Positions 18,024-25,038 of a stretch of DNA of 36,657 nt are shown here, one piece after another. The notes beneath the pieces are model-generated. The model was not told the DNA's origin. It saw nothing but the letters and a program-made list of their open reading frames with translations, and did no database searches. The DNA comes from Saprospiraceae bacterium. Lineage in GTDB: Bacteria > Bacteroidota > Bacteroidia > Chitinophagales > Saprospiraceae. The stretch lies in contig JAIYAV010000154.1 in assembly GCA_027488855.1 (NCBI GenBank), positions 1 to 36,657 of the forward strand, written 5' to 3'. Position numbers and translations under genes: made by a program. How positions within the stretch are numbered: the first letter of the stretch is position 1; each line of letters opens with the position of its first letter.

Positions 18024-18887
18024 ATGAAGCCGCAGCTATTAAAAATTACACCACCACCCAACGCGTCCTTTAATTTTTTTGCGCAGGATGCTGCCTATTT
18101 TGCTACACCCTGGCATTACCACCCTGAATACGAGATTGTCTTGGTGTTGGAAAGCACGGGCAAAAAATTTATAGGCAGCAACATCTCCCACTTCAAACCC
18201 GGAGACCTGTGCATGATGGGGGCTTATTTGCCCCATTATTACCGCAATGACGAGCAGTATTATGCCAAAGACACCAGTATTCGTGCAAGGTCTTTGGTGA
18301 TCCATTTTGTGGAAGACTTTATGGGCGAGAATTTTTTTGATTTACCAGAATGTCAGGCCATCAAAAATTTGTTGGAGCGCTCGAAACTAGGTTTGAATTT
18401 TGGCCCTCAGACGGTAAAAAAAGTGGCGGGCAAAATTGAAGGATTACAATACCTCTCAGGGATCAATCGCTTGTTGGAATTGATTGCAGTGTTGGGGATA
18501 TTGAGTGAAAGTGAAGACATGCAAGAATTGACCACCAATTCCATGTCCTTACAAAATGAAGTAGACTCAGCTCGGATCAACGGAGTATTGTCCTATATAG
18601 TTCAGAATTATCAGCAGGAAATCCAGTTAGGTGATATAGCCAAATTGGCCAACATGAGTGAATCGGCCTTTAGTCGGTATTTTAAAAAGAGAACCCGGCG
18701 CACCTTTTCACAGTTCATCGCTGAGATTCGGATTGAGCACGCCTGCAAGCTGCTTGTTCAGGACAAAATGAGCATCTCAGCCATTGCACTGGAAAGTGGC
18801 TTCAACAACTTATCCAACTTTAACCGACAATTCAAATTGCTCAAAAAAACAACTCCACTTGCTTATCGCAGCACCTTTAATGGGTAA
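18024..18887 (+). CDS. AraC-family transcriptional regulator with cupin sensor domain
   Basis: The 287-residue protein has an N-terminal cupin-type beta-barrel (about 20-100), with HYHPEYEIVLVL and the GDLCMMGAYLPHYY segment forming the usual metal/ligand pocket. The C-terminal double helix-turn-helix of the AraC/XylS family lies at about 188-285, with LAKLANMSESAFSRYFKK and the second helix pair ending in GFNNLSNFNRQFK. Such proteins bind a sugar-like ligand and activate nearby transport genes. It is divergent from susC, which it most probably regulates together with itself. The ATG at 18024 gives the normal cupin start. The ligand is unknown. Confidence 0.92.
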   Translation: MKPQLLKITPPPNASFNFFAQDAAYFATPWHYHPEYEIVLVLESTGKKFIGSNISHFKPGDLCMMGAYLPHYYRNDEQYYAKDTSIRARSLVIHFVEDFMGENFFDLPECQAIKNLLERSKLGLNFGPQTVKKVAGKIEGLQYLSGINRLLELIAVLGILSESEDMQELTTNSMSLQNEVDSARINGVLSYIVQNYQQEIQLGDIAKLANMSESAFSRYFKKRTRRTFSQFIAEIRIEHACKLLVQDKMSISAIALESGFNNLSNFNRQFKLLKKTTPLAYRSTFNG

Positions 18888-18896
18888 ATCTAGGGC

Positions 18897-19094
18897 TCAT
18901 TCAGTCCTCGTAACATCCTCTGGCTTTTCTTTCTTGTTGTCGGCTTTTTTGCCTTTTTTTCCCTGCTTAGAGGAATTGGAATTTTGGCTGTCCGCAGGTT
19001 GGTTTTCCAACGAATTGGACAATCCATCCCAAACCAAATTCTGCAAACGTTTCTTGTCTTTCATCTCTTTTCCTAAATTTTTGTCCTTTTTCAT
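18897..19094 (-). CDS. Small lysine-rich hypothetical protein
   Basis: I do not recognise this 65-residue frame. The product begins with MKKDKNLGKEMKDKKRL and is dominated by Lys, Asp, Glu, Asn and Ser with no hydrophobic core, so it would be intrinsically disordered. It has an ATG start at 19094, ends 10 bp from the convergent AraC gene, and no overlapping gene competes with it. No promoter match was seen in the 255 bp upstream (19095-19349), where I found nothing else. It may be a genuine small nucleic-acid-binding protein or a chance frame. Confidence 0.45.
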   Translation of the reverse strand: MKKDKNLGKEMKDKKRLQNLVWDGLSNSLENQPADSQNSNSSKQGKKGKKADNKKEKPEDVTRTE

Positions 19095-19349
19095 AGACGT
19101 AATGAATGGTTAGGTTGAAGAGCACCAATGGGTGTCAACAACGCAACGTAAACAACATGGATTAGCATTATTCAGGTTCACATTGACTAATCACAGTATT
19201 TCTCGAGTAAACTGTACCAAGGGTGTTAAGAGATGTACTACAGTGGAAGGATTCTAACTGCCACAATATACGAGATAAAGCTGAAAAGTGAAAACTGGCT
19301 TGTATATTTTTTGGATTTTACTCAGTGATTACAATGTTTGGGGGCGGGA

Positions 19350-20189
19350 TTAAATAGCAGTAGGCAGAAAAATTGCTTGTTTGGGGATTGGGATGATTTT
19401 TTTCTCCCCTGCAATTTTAAACAAATTGCTTACAGATTCACGGCCGCGCTTACCTAAATCAGCAGAATACTGATTCACATACAGGTCAATGTGCTGACGA
19501 CGGACGGCGGGATCCATTTCCTGAGCATGTTGGGCAATGAAGGATTCGGAGGCAGCCGGATTGTCCCAGGCATATTCGACACTGCGCCGGATGATGCGAT
19601 TTACTTTGTGTAAAATGGATTCGGGCAAATTGCGCTTGATAACGATACCACCCAGTGGAATGGGCATGCCAGTACTTTGTTCCCAATACTCCCCTAAATC
19701 GATCAATTTCACCAGCCCTTTATCTGCATAAGTAAACCGATTTTCATGGATGATCAGCCCAGCATCAACGCTACCATTCAAAACTGCTGATTCAATTTCG
19801 GAAAAAAGCATTTCTACCTTTTGTGTAGCATTGGGAAAGGCCAGGCTGAGCAAGAAATTAGCCGTGGTCAATTTTCCTGGGATGGCAATTTTGAGATCCG
19901 AGATGTTTTCAGGAAGGATCAGCGATTGGGCAATCAAAAGTGGCCCGCAGTTGTTGCCCAGGGCACTTCCTGCATCCAACAAGATGTATTTTTCGATCAA
20001 ATGGGCATAGGCATGGTAACTGAGTTTGGTGATGTCCAAATCTGCGAGTCCCGCGCGGCGGTTCAATTCTTCTACATCCCCCAAAAAAACCTCGAATTCG
20101 AGCCCCTCTGTATCGATTCTGCCATGAATCATGGCATCAAAAATAAAAGTGTCGTTGGGACAGGGGGAAAAGCCAAGCGTTAATTTCAT
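19350..20189 (-). CDS. mqnD: 1,4-dihydroxy-6-naphthoate synthase MqnD
   Basis: MqnD converts cyclic dehypoxanthine futalosine to 1,4-dihydroxy-6-naphthoate in the alternative (futalosine) route to menaquinone. The 279-residue product shows the family start LGFSPCPNDTFIFDAM (5-20), then DVEELNRRA and the LDITKLSYHAY segment, with the NCGPLL substrate loop near residue 90. The fold is of the periplasmic-binding-protein type but there is no signal peptide, in keeping with a cytoplasmic enzyme. The ATG at 20189 lies only 11 bp from the divergent pseudouridine synthase, so its promoter must lie inside that gene. Other menaquinone genes are not in the window. Confidence 0.92.
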   Translation of the reverse strand: MKLTLGFSPCPNDTFIFDAMIHGRIDTEGLEFEVFLGDVEELNRRAGLADLDITKLSYHAYAHLIEKYILLDAGSALGNNCGPLLIAQSLILPENISDLKIAIPGKLTTANFLLSLAFPNATQKVEMLFSEIESAVLNGSVDAGLIIHENRFTYADKGLVKLIDLGEYWEQSTGMPIPLGGIVIKRNLPESILHKVNRIIRRSVEYAWDNPAASESFIAQHAQEMDPAVRRQHIDLYVNQYSADLGKRGRESVSNLFKIAGEKKIIPIPKQAIFLPTAI

Positions 20190-20196
20190 AACTTTG
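20189..20196 (+). promoter_or_regulatory. -7 element of the pseudouridine synthase gene, near-leaderless
   Basis: TAACTTTG at 20189-20196 matches the TAnnTTTG consensus and ends only 4 bases before the ATG at 20201, so transcription would begin at or next to the start codon. It overlaps the first base of the mqnD start. No clear -33 TTG is found at the normal spacing, so it may be accidental. Confidence 0.35.
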
Positions 20197-20200
20197 CGGA

Positions 20201-20902
20201 ATGAACTTACAAGTAATCTACGAAGATAATCATCTCATCGCGGTAAACAAGCCCGCGGGCATTCTGGTTCAAGGTGACGATACCGAAGATACCCCCTTGG
20301 TGGACTATGTAAAAGACTACATCAAATTCAGGTACAAAAAACCTGGCGATGTATTTCTTGGCGTGGTACACCGCTTGGATCGCCCCGTAAGTGGTGCTGT
20401 TATTTTTGCCCGTACAAGCAAAGCCTTGACCCGGATGAACGAACTGTTTAAAGAGCGGAAGGTAGGCAAAAACTACTGGGCCGTTACTGAGCGGCGTCCT
20501 TCTCCAGAAGTAGGGCACTTGACGCATTACATCCTTAAAGACCACGAGAAAAATATATCCAAAGCATTGGATCAGATGAGCAATCGCTCTAAAGATGCCA
20601 AAAAATCGGATCTGGATTATGAGCTGATTGGTGCTTTGGAAGGCAAACACTTACTTTTGGTCAAGCCCATCACAGGAAGGCCCCACCAAATCCGGGTGCA
20701 ATTGTCAAAAATTGGTTGTCCCATTGTGGGCGACTTAAAATACGGATATGCTCAACCCAATAACGACGGCAGCATTTATTTGCATTGCCGTTCCATGGTT
20801 TTTCAGCACCCGGTAACCAAAGAACTGGTGAGTGTCGTTGCCGATGCTCCGCATGAACGTTTGTGGAATCAGATGAGCGCATTGGCTGAGCAGAAAATTT
20901 AG
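20201..20902 (+). CDS. RluA-family RNA pseudouridine synthase
   Basis: The 233-residue enzyme isomerises uridine to pseudouridine in rRNA or tRNA. The catalytic motif HRLDRPVSG (57-65) contains the essential Asp60. The start IYEDNHLIAVNKPAG (6-20) and the later GRPHQIRVQL stretch are typical of the RluA/RluC/RluD group. There is no N-terminal S4 domain, so the protein is the short form, and the exact target RNA cannot be told from sequence. It starts 11 bp from divergent mqnD. A MITE-like element follows, and the next gene converges on it. Confidence 0.92.
   Translation: MNLQVIYEDNHLIAVNKPAGILVQGDDTEDTPLVDYVKDYIKFRYKKPGDVFLGVVHRLDRPVSGAVIFARTSKALTRMNELFKERKVGKNYWAVTERRPSPEVGHLTHYILKDHEKNISKALDQMSNRSKDAKKSDLDYELIGALEGKHLLLVKPITGRPHQIRVQLSKIGCPIVGDLKYGYAQPNNDGSIYLHCRSMVFQHPVTKELVSVVADAPHERLWNQMSALAEQKI
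20221..20250 (-). promoter_or_regulatory. Putative mqnD promoter inside the divergent gene
   Basis: On the minus strand TTG (20248-20250) is followed after 19 bases by TATCTTCG (20221-20228), one base off the TAnnTTTG consensus. This would give a leader of roughly 25 bases before the mqnD ATG. The gap between the two genes is too short to hold the promoter. Confidence 0.4.
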
Positions 20903-20908
20903 TCACAC

Positions 20909-21098
20909 TACTGGACATTTTGCTCCGAGGACATCAATTGCCCCTGGCTTTAGCCTGGGGGTATAGGAATCTCTCGGATTTGGGCTTCAGCCCTGGCTTG
21001 AAAATTTAGACTTGGGCTAAAGCCCGATCAAAAGGGGAAACCCCGTCCACGCGCTAAAGCACGTGGCAATTGATATCCTTCGAGCAAAATGTCCAGTA
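20909..21098. mobile_element. MITE-like element with 34-bp inverted ends and TA flanks
   Basis: Bases 20909-20942 and 21065-21098 are inverted repeats matching at 31 of 34 positions. Within them, CTGGACATTTTGCTC-type ends are flanked on both sides by TA, as expected for elements moved by IS630/Tc1-mariner transposases. The interior has no coding frame but a series of hairpins: about 20941-20960, GGGCTTCAGCCC at 20982-20993, GGGCTAAAGCCC at 21014-21025, GGGGAAACCCC at 21034-21044 and 21047-21066. It lies between two convergent genes. No transposase is present, so it would be non-autonomous. Confidence 0.6.
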
Positions 21099-21179
21099 AT
21101 ATGCAATTTAGTTGAAATGTTGATGGCAAAAAAGACCGATGGTCTATTGAATCAATCAACTCTTTAATCTCTCAACTCC

Positions 21180-22151
21180 TCAACCCTTTTGCAGGCAACT
21201 CCGCAAAGCCTTCTCCAATGCCTCCCGTTTCAAGCCCTTACCAATGATCACGATCCTGGACAAGCGTGGCTCGTCTTCAGGCCAATCTCCCGCCCGGGTA
21301 AAGGCCGATTGAGTTCGTACGGATTGAAAAACCATTTTGGAAACTTCTTTGCCTACATTCAAAATTCCTTTGATGCGATAGATGTTTTTGCCTTGAATCA
21401 TCAGCAGAACCTTACTCCAATGGATAAAGGCAAGCAGATCAAAAGCTTGTTCGAAGGTAAAACTGTGTGCCGTGACATCAGCATGATGGTGATGATGCTC
21501 ATGTGAATGGCTATCCTGCTGAACCACAACTTTGATGCGTTGCTCCAATTGACCCGCTTCGTAGGCGTGTAAAGCCAGCAGCTCAGCAGCGGTGTGACCA
21601 TAATTGGCCAGACTAATGGTGGCCAGCGGGTTCATTTCACGCAAATTGGATTGCAGTGCCTCCAGGTAATGGGGCTGCACATCGTCGGCTTTGTTGATGA
21701 TGATGTGATCGGCAAAGGTGATTTGTTTGACTGCTTCTTCCCGCTCAGCCAGGGTTTCCTGTACGCTGACTGCATCGACCAGGCAAATGGTGCCATCCAA
21801 TTGAAAAGCAGATTGGATACCGGGATCACTGACAAAAGCGGCAGCTACGGCATCAGGTTCGGCCATGCCCGTGGTTTCGATGATCAAATGGTCGAATGCT
21901 TTGCCGGAATCGAGGAGCTTTTCCAGGGTTTCGACCAATTCGCCATTGAGGGAGCAACAAATACAGCCGTTGGCCAATTCAAAAATAGCATCGCTTGCGC
22001 CAATCACCAAATCGCCATCGATGGGGACTTCCCCAAATTCGTTTTCAATGATGGCGAATTTTTTATCGGGATGGTTGGCAATGAGTTGGTTGAGCAGGCT
22101 GGTTTTTCCAGCGCCGAGAAAACCGGTGAGGATGGTTACGGGGATGGGCAT
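21180..22151 (-). CDS. CobW/COG0523-family GTPase, putative metallochaperone
   Basis: This is a G3E P-loop GTPase of 323 residues. Walker A GFLGAGKTS is at 10-18, the metal-binding GCICC motif of the family is at 62-66, ETTGMAEP is near 92-99, and the guanine-specificity motif NKAD follows later. A His-rich loop (HSHEHHHHH) near residue 215 is followed by the CobW C-terminal domain. Members deliver Zn, Co or other metals to target enzymes. I chose the ATG at 22151; the frame extends six codons to a TTG at 22169. No Zur-like operator was recognised, and the upstream gap is filled with repeats. The metal cannot be named from the sequence, but the His-rich loop favours zinc or nickel/cobalt. Confidence 0.9.
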   Translation of the reverse strand: MPIPVTILTGFLGAGKTSLLNQLIANHPDKKFAIIENEFGEVPIDGDLVIGASDAIFELANGCICCSLNGELVETLEKLLDSGKAFDHLIIETTGMAEPDAVAAAFVSDPGIQSAFQLDGTICLVDAVSVQETLAEREEAVKQITFADHIIINKADDVQPHYLEALQSNLREMNPLATISLANYGHTAAELLALHAYEAGQLEQRIKVVVQQDSHSHEHHHHHADVTAHSFTFEQAFDLLAFIHWSKVLLMIQGKNIYRIKGILNVGKEVSKMVFQSVRTQSAFTRAGDWPEDEPRLSRIVIIGKGLKREALEKALRSCLQKG

Positions 22152-22159
22152 GTGGGATT

Positions 22160-22333
22160 GTAGGGGCAACCCTTTGTGGTTGCCTTTTTGGGTGTTTTGA
22201 TTGACCGTAGGGGTAACCCTTGCGGTTGCCCTTTTCGGTGTTTTGATTGACAGCAGGGGCGACCGCGAGGGTCGCCCCTACGGCTGCCCTGAATATGGAT
22301 AACGGGGCGACCACAAAGGGTCGCCCCTACGAT
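22160..22333. repeat. Four palindromic GTAGGGGCRACC repeats, two within a tandem direct repeat
   Basis: Four related hairpins of the type TAGGGGCGACC-spacer-GGTYGCCCCTA fill this gap at about 22160-22186, 22205-22232, 22253-22281 and 22303-22332. The first two, each with the trailing GGTGTTTTGATTGAC, form tandem units of roughly 46-47 bp. The last two are the most symmetrical. They lie between the lpdA stop and the CobW gene start, both on the minus strand, and could end the lpdA transcript. They look like dispersed REP-like palindromes. Confidence 0.75.
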
Positions 22334-23730
22334 TATATGTGAATGACCTCTCCATACGCCGCTGCCGCCGCTTCCATCAGCGCCTCGCTCATGGTGGGGT
22401 GGGGGTGAACGGATTTGATGATTTCATGACCAGTGGTTTCCAGTTTGCGGGCAGTGACCACTTCTGCGATCAATTCGGTCACGTTTTGACCGATCATATG
22501 GGCACCCAGGAACTCACCGTATTTGGCGTCAAAAATAACTTTTACAAATCCGGTTTTGTCTCCTGCTGCACTGGCTTTGCCTGAAGCGCTAAAGGGGAAT
22601 TTGCCCACTTTGATCTCGTAGCCTTTATCTTTGGCTTGTTGCTCGGTAAGCCCAACGGAGGCTACTTCTGGCAAACAATAGGTGCAAGATGGAATGTTGT
22701 TGTAATCGAGTGGTTCTGGATGATGGCCAGTGATGTTTTCTACACAGATGATGCCTTCGGCGCTAGCTACGTGGGCTAGTGCTGGAGTGGGAATGACGTC
22801 TCCGATGGCGTAAATACCTGGGACGTTGGTGTGGTAAAATTCATCCACCAGGATCATGCCGCGATCCGTTTTGATGCCTAGTGCTTCCAGACCAATGTTT
22901 TCGGTATTGGCAGCTACTCCGGCAGCAGAGAGTACGATGTCACACTTGATTTCTTCGACGTTGCCAGTTTTGCGGTCTTTTACTTTGACCACACAGCCTT
23001 TACCAGAAGTGTCTACACTTTCTACAGCTGAATTGCCCATCACCCGGATGCCTTTTTTGCTGTAGACTTTTCCCAATTCTTTAGAAATGTCGGCATCTTC
23101 ACGGGGCAACAAGCCTTGTTCCATAAATTCCACAATGGTGACCTCGGTGCCGATGGCAGCGTACACATAAGCAAATTCAACCCCGATCGCACCAGCACCG
23201 ATGACAACCATACTTTTTGGCTGTTTTTCCAGCACCATTGCTTTACGGTAGTCGATGACTTTTTCACCATCGATCGGTACGTTTGGCAAACCCTTGGCGC
23301 GGCCACCAGTGGCAATGATGATGCTGGTGGCACTGTACTTGGTTTTGGCACCCTGGGCATCGGTTACCTCTACTTGTTTGTCCGTAGTCAGTACCCCATT
23401 TCCATTGATGACGGTAATTTTATTTTTTTTCATCAGGAAATTGACACCCTTGCTCATGCCATCGGCCACACCACGACTGCGCTTTACGATGCTTTCCCAA
23501 TCAGCTTTGGCACTGCCGACTTTGATGCCATAATCTTCAGCATGTTGAATGTATTCAAAAACCTGAGCACTTTTGATGAGTGCTTTGGTGGGAATGCAAC
23601 CCCAGTTGAGGCATATCCCGCCTAATGATTCACGTTCGACCACGGCCACTTTCAAACCCAATTGAGACGCACGAATGGCGGCAACATAACCACCAGGACC
23701 GGTGCCGATAACGATAAGATCAAAATTCAT
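22333..23730 (-). CDS. lpdA: Dihydrolipoyl dehydrogenase (E3)
   Basis: This FAD enzyme reoxidises the lipoyl group of the pyruvate, 2-oxoglutarate and branched-chain keto-acid dehydrogenase complexes and passes electrons to NAD. The 465-residue length is standard. The FAD motif GTGPGG is at 9-14, the redox disulfide is Cys40/Cys45 in GGICLNWGCIPTK, and the NAD motif GAGAIGVEFA lies near residue 179. AIGDV marks the second FAD contact, and the C-terminal catalytic dyad is His444/Glu449 in HPHPTMSEAL. All key residues are present. The gene stands alone: no E1 or E2 gene is near. A putative promoter lies at 23802-23832, directly after the terminator of a putative RNA gene. Confidence 0.96.
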   Translation of the reverse strand: MNFDLIVIGTGPGGYVAAIRASQLGLKVAVVERESLGGICLNWGCIPTKALIKSAQVFEYIQHAEDYGIKVGSAKADWESIVKRSRGVADGMSKGVNFLMKKNKITVINGNGVLTTDKQVEVTDAQGAKTKYSATSIIIATGGRAKGLPNVPIDGEKVIDYRKAMVLEKQPKSMVVIGAGAIGVEFAYVYAAIGTEVTIVEFMEQGLLPREDADISKELGKVYSKKGIRVMGNSAVESVDTSGKGCVVKVKDRKTGNVEEIKCDIVLSAAGVAANTENIGLEALGIKTDRGMILVDEFYHTNVPGIYAIGDVIPTPALAHVASAEGIICVENITGHHPEPLDYNNIPSCTYCLPEVASVGLTEQQAKDKGYEIKVGKFPFSASGKASAAGDKTGFVKVIFDAKYGEFLGAHMIGQNVTELIAEVVTARKLETTGHEIIKSVHPHPTMSEALMEAAAAAYGEVIHI

Positions 23731-23801
23731 GATGACAGGTTGAATTAATGTAAAGTAGAGTTTGTTGAGCGGATAGGGTTACTTTGGCCCTTTTCGCCCC
23801 G

Positions 23802-23832
23802 CGAAGATAGATACTTAGTACTATATACAAAA
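23802..23832 (-). promoter_or_regulatory. Putative lpdA promoter
   Basis: On the minus strand TTTTG (23828-23832) is followed after 18 bases by TATCTTCG (23802-23809), which is one base off TAnnTTTG. The leader to the ATG at 23730 would be about 65 bases. The -33 box begins directly behind the T-run of the upstream terminator, as expected for two adjacent transcription units. Confidence 0.45.
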
Positions 23833-24125
23833 CAAAAACTCCGCTGACCTGGTTGGGTAGCGGAGCGAATTTACTAACTTACTGATACTTAATATGGTGG
23901 CATAACAGCGTCATCCTGGTTGGGAGACGGTTATGGGAGCCTCAAATGAAATGGTAATTATTCCGTGGGATGATCGGGAAAAATCCCAGCGATAGGCCAA
24001 TTGCACAACGAGATTGAACGTCGTTGACTACGGTAGGACACTATGAGGGTGCTAGGTGTTGTTGAATATTGCATTTCCCGACAATTCGCTTAATCAAATT
24101 GATAGATAAGTTTGCGACTAAAACT
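23833..24125 (-). ncRNA. Putative structured non-coding RNA upstream of lpdA
   Basis: The 611-bp gap 23731-24341 has no convincing protein gene but holds a complete minus-strand transcription unit. It has a promoter at 24130-24160 with near-consensus elements and an intrinsic terminator at 23834-23865, giving an RNA of about 290 bases. Within it lie hairpins 24006-24026 (CAACGA/TCGTTG), 23966-23988 (TGGGAT/ATCCCA), 23901-23935 (CATAAC plus CGTC stems) and the terminator. The loops of the last two hairpins are both 13 bases and share CCCAACCAGG. A 38-codon frame beginning MQYSTTPSTLIV lies in the 5' half, but its composition does not look coding. I cannot match it to 6S, tmRNA, SRP or RNase P RNA. 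The stretch 24161-24341 shows nothing further. Confidence 0.5.
23834..23865 (-). terminator. Intrinsic terminator of a minus-strand transcript
   Basis: On the minus strand CTCCGCT (23859-23865) pairs perfectly with AGCGGAG (23839-23845) around a 13-base loop, and is followed by TTTTTGTTTTG. This is a textbook rho-independent terminator, and no protein gene ends within about 470 bp upstream of it. It implies a separate transcript from 24130 or read-through from the lipoprotein gene. Confidence 0.75.
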
Positions 24126-24129
24126 TTAT

Positions 24130-24160
24130 CAAAAGTAGAAAAAGCCTGGGGCGAAGTCAA
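24130..24160 (-). promoter_or_regulatory. Bacteroidota-type promoter of the putative RNA
   Basis: On the minus strand TTG (24158-24160) is followed after 20 bases by TACTTTTG (24130-24137), a full match to TAnnTTTG with normal spacing. It points away from the lipoprotein gene into the gene-free region and predicts a start near 24125. It is one of the two best-formed promoters in the window. Confidence 0.6.
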
Positions 24161-24341
24161 GTTTTTCAAGTGCAAATTTGTCAGTTCAGGTTTTGCTGAA
24201 GCTTGTCATTTTTTTGCTTAAAAAATTGATCAGTAGGTGCTTACGAATGTTGTTTCTGTTTAAAATCAGAAAAATAATATAAATTTAAGTGATAACTAAT
24301 TGATTGTGAGTGATTTGGTTTTTTCGACGAACGGAAAAAGC

Positions 24342-24842
24342 CTAACTTGGGTAGTTGGAAAGGACAATAATCAGATAAACCCTGTCATTGCTGGTGATCC
24401 GGTCGATTTTGGTGTAAAAACCACCTTCCAAGGCTTTGGTTTCGGCAAGGCGAATGTCATCTTTTTGCGCCCTGATCATCATGACCCAATTGCTCAATGG
24501 CATGAGTTGTGGATCCAAAACTGCCAAAGCTGCCAAATTTAAAATGGCTTGATCGGTCCAAAAGGCAGCATCGTCCTGGCTGGGTTTTTCTTTCAGTTCA
24601 AAACGGAACTCCTGGCGAATTTTTTCGCAACCACTTTGCAAAATGGTCAGCGTTTTCCCGTTGGCAAACTTGACAAATTCTTCACTTTCTATCCCAGTTA
24701 CTGCAAACTTGTGCTCTGCCACGCCTCGCATGCCTTCCCGCAACATCGCTTGTGGTTTGGTTTGGCAATCTGTTTCTTTATTCCCGGCATTGCGGCAGGA
24801 ACTAAGCGCCAGGAGGAGGAAGAGGGTGATGAGTCGAAGCAT
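24342..24842 (-). CDS. Hypothetical lipoprotein
   Basis: The 166-residue product has a lipoprotein signal peptide with the lipobox ALSSC and the modified Cys at residue 16. The mature part (about 150 residues) has further cysteines in NKETDCQ and QSGCEK, mixed alpha/beta composition and no recognised domain. The region AAFWTDQAILNLAALAVLDPQL may be helical. I do not recognise the family. It starts directly after an ApbE remnant and may share a transcript with the DoxX gene upstream (about 190 bp away). Membrane anchoring is predicted; function is unknown. Confidence 0.75.
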   Translation of the reverse strand: MLRLITLFLLLALSSCRNAGNKETDCQTKPQAMLREGMRGVAEHKFAVTGIESEEFVKFANGKTLTILQSGCEKIRQEFRFELKEKPSQDDAAFWTDQAILNLAALAVLDPQLMPLSNWVMMIRAQKDDIRLAETKALEGGFYTKIDRITSNDRVYLIIVLSNYPS

Positions 24843-24885
24843 AGGTTGAGAGATGAAAGTTGAAAGATAAGAGATGAAAGATCAG

Positions 24886-25038
24886 TACCAAACCTTTTTC
24901 CAAATCCAGTACCATACGAACGGTGGCATATGCATCAGCGATTATGGCATCGGGAGCGATAACGGTGGCGCTGAGGAGTTTGTTGCGTTCGGGAACTCCG
25001 GTTTTGGGATTGATGGTAGGGTAGTTTTCATTTAGTCG
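24886..25038 (-). pseudogene. apbE: Remnant of ApbE (FAD:protein FMN transferase), C-terminal part
   Basis: Between the DoxX stop and the lipoprotein start, one minus-strand frame reads through about 50 codons that match the C-terminal core of ApbE. It has YPTINPKTGVP, the family HTINPKTG motif with Pro in place of the usual His, then LLSATVIAPDA, then ADAYATVRMVLDLEKG, the family ADAxAT metal/flavin site region. The frame begins inside the DoxX stop region without a start codon and lacks the roughly 250 upstream residues of ApbE. After GLVL the sequence loses similarity. ApbE attaches FMN to proteins such as Na+-NQR subunits. The piece is almost certainly non-functional, and I see no second copy in the window. 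Confidence 0.72.

Noticed and set aside
22063-22314. 83-codon minus-strand frame across the repeats upstream of the CobW gene
   Set aside because: Most of it is translated palindromic repeat plus out-of-frame CobW sequence.
22205-22332. Possible CRISPR array upstream of the CobW gene
   Set aside because: The repeats are palindromic REP-like units of unequal spacing, with related rather than unique spacers, and no cas gene is present.
23965-24085. 38-codon minus-strand frame beginning MQYSTTPSTLIV inside the putative RNA
   Set aside because: It overlaps predicted hairpins and its composition (many Ser and Arg, no clear signal or helix) is not persuasive. A leader peptide role cannot be excluded.
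23833-24125. Identity of the putative RNA as tmRNA, 6S, SRP or RNase P RNA
   Set aside because: No CCA-ending tRNA-like part or tag peptide, no closing stem joining the ends, and no conserved SRP or RNase P core could be found.
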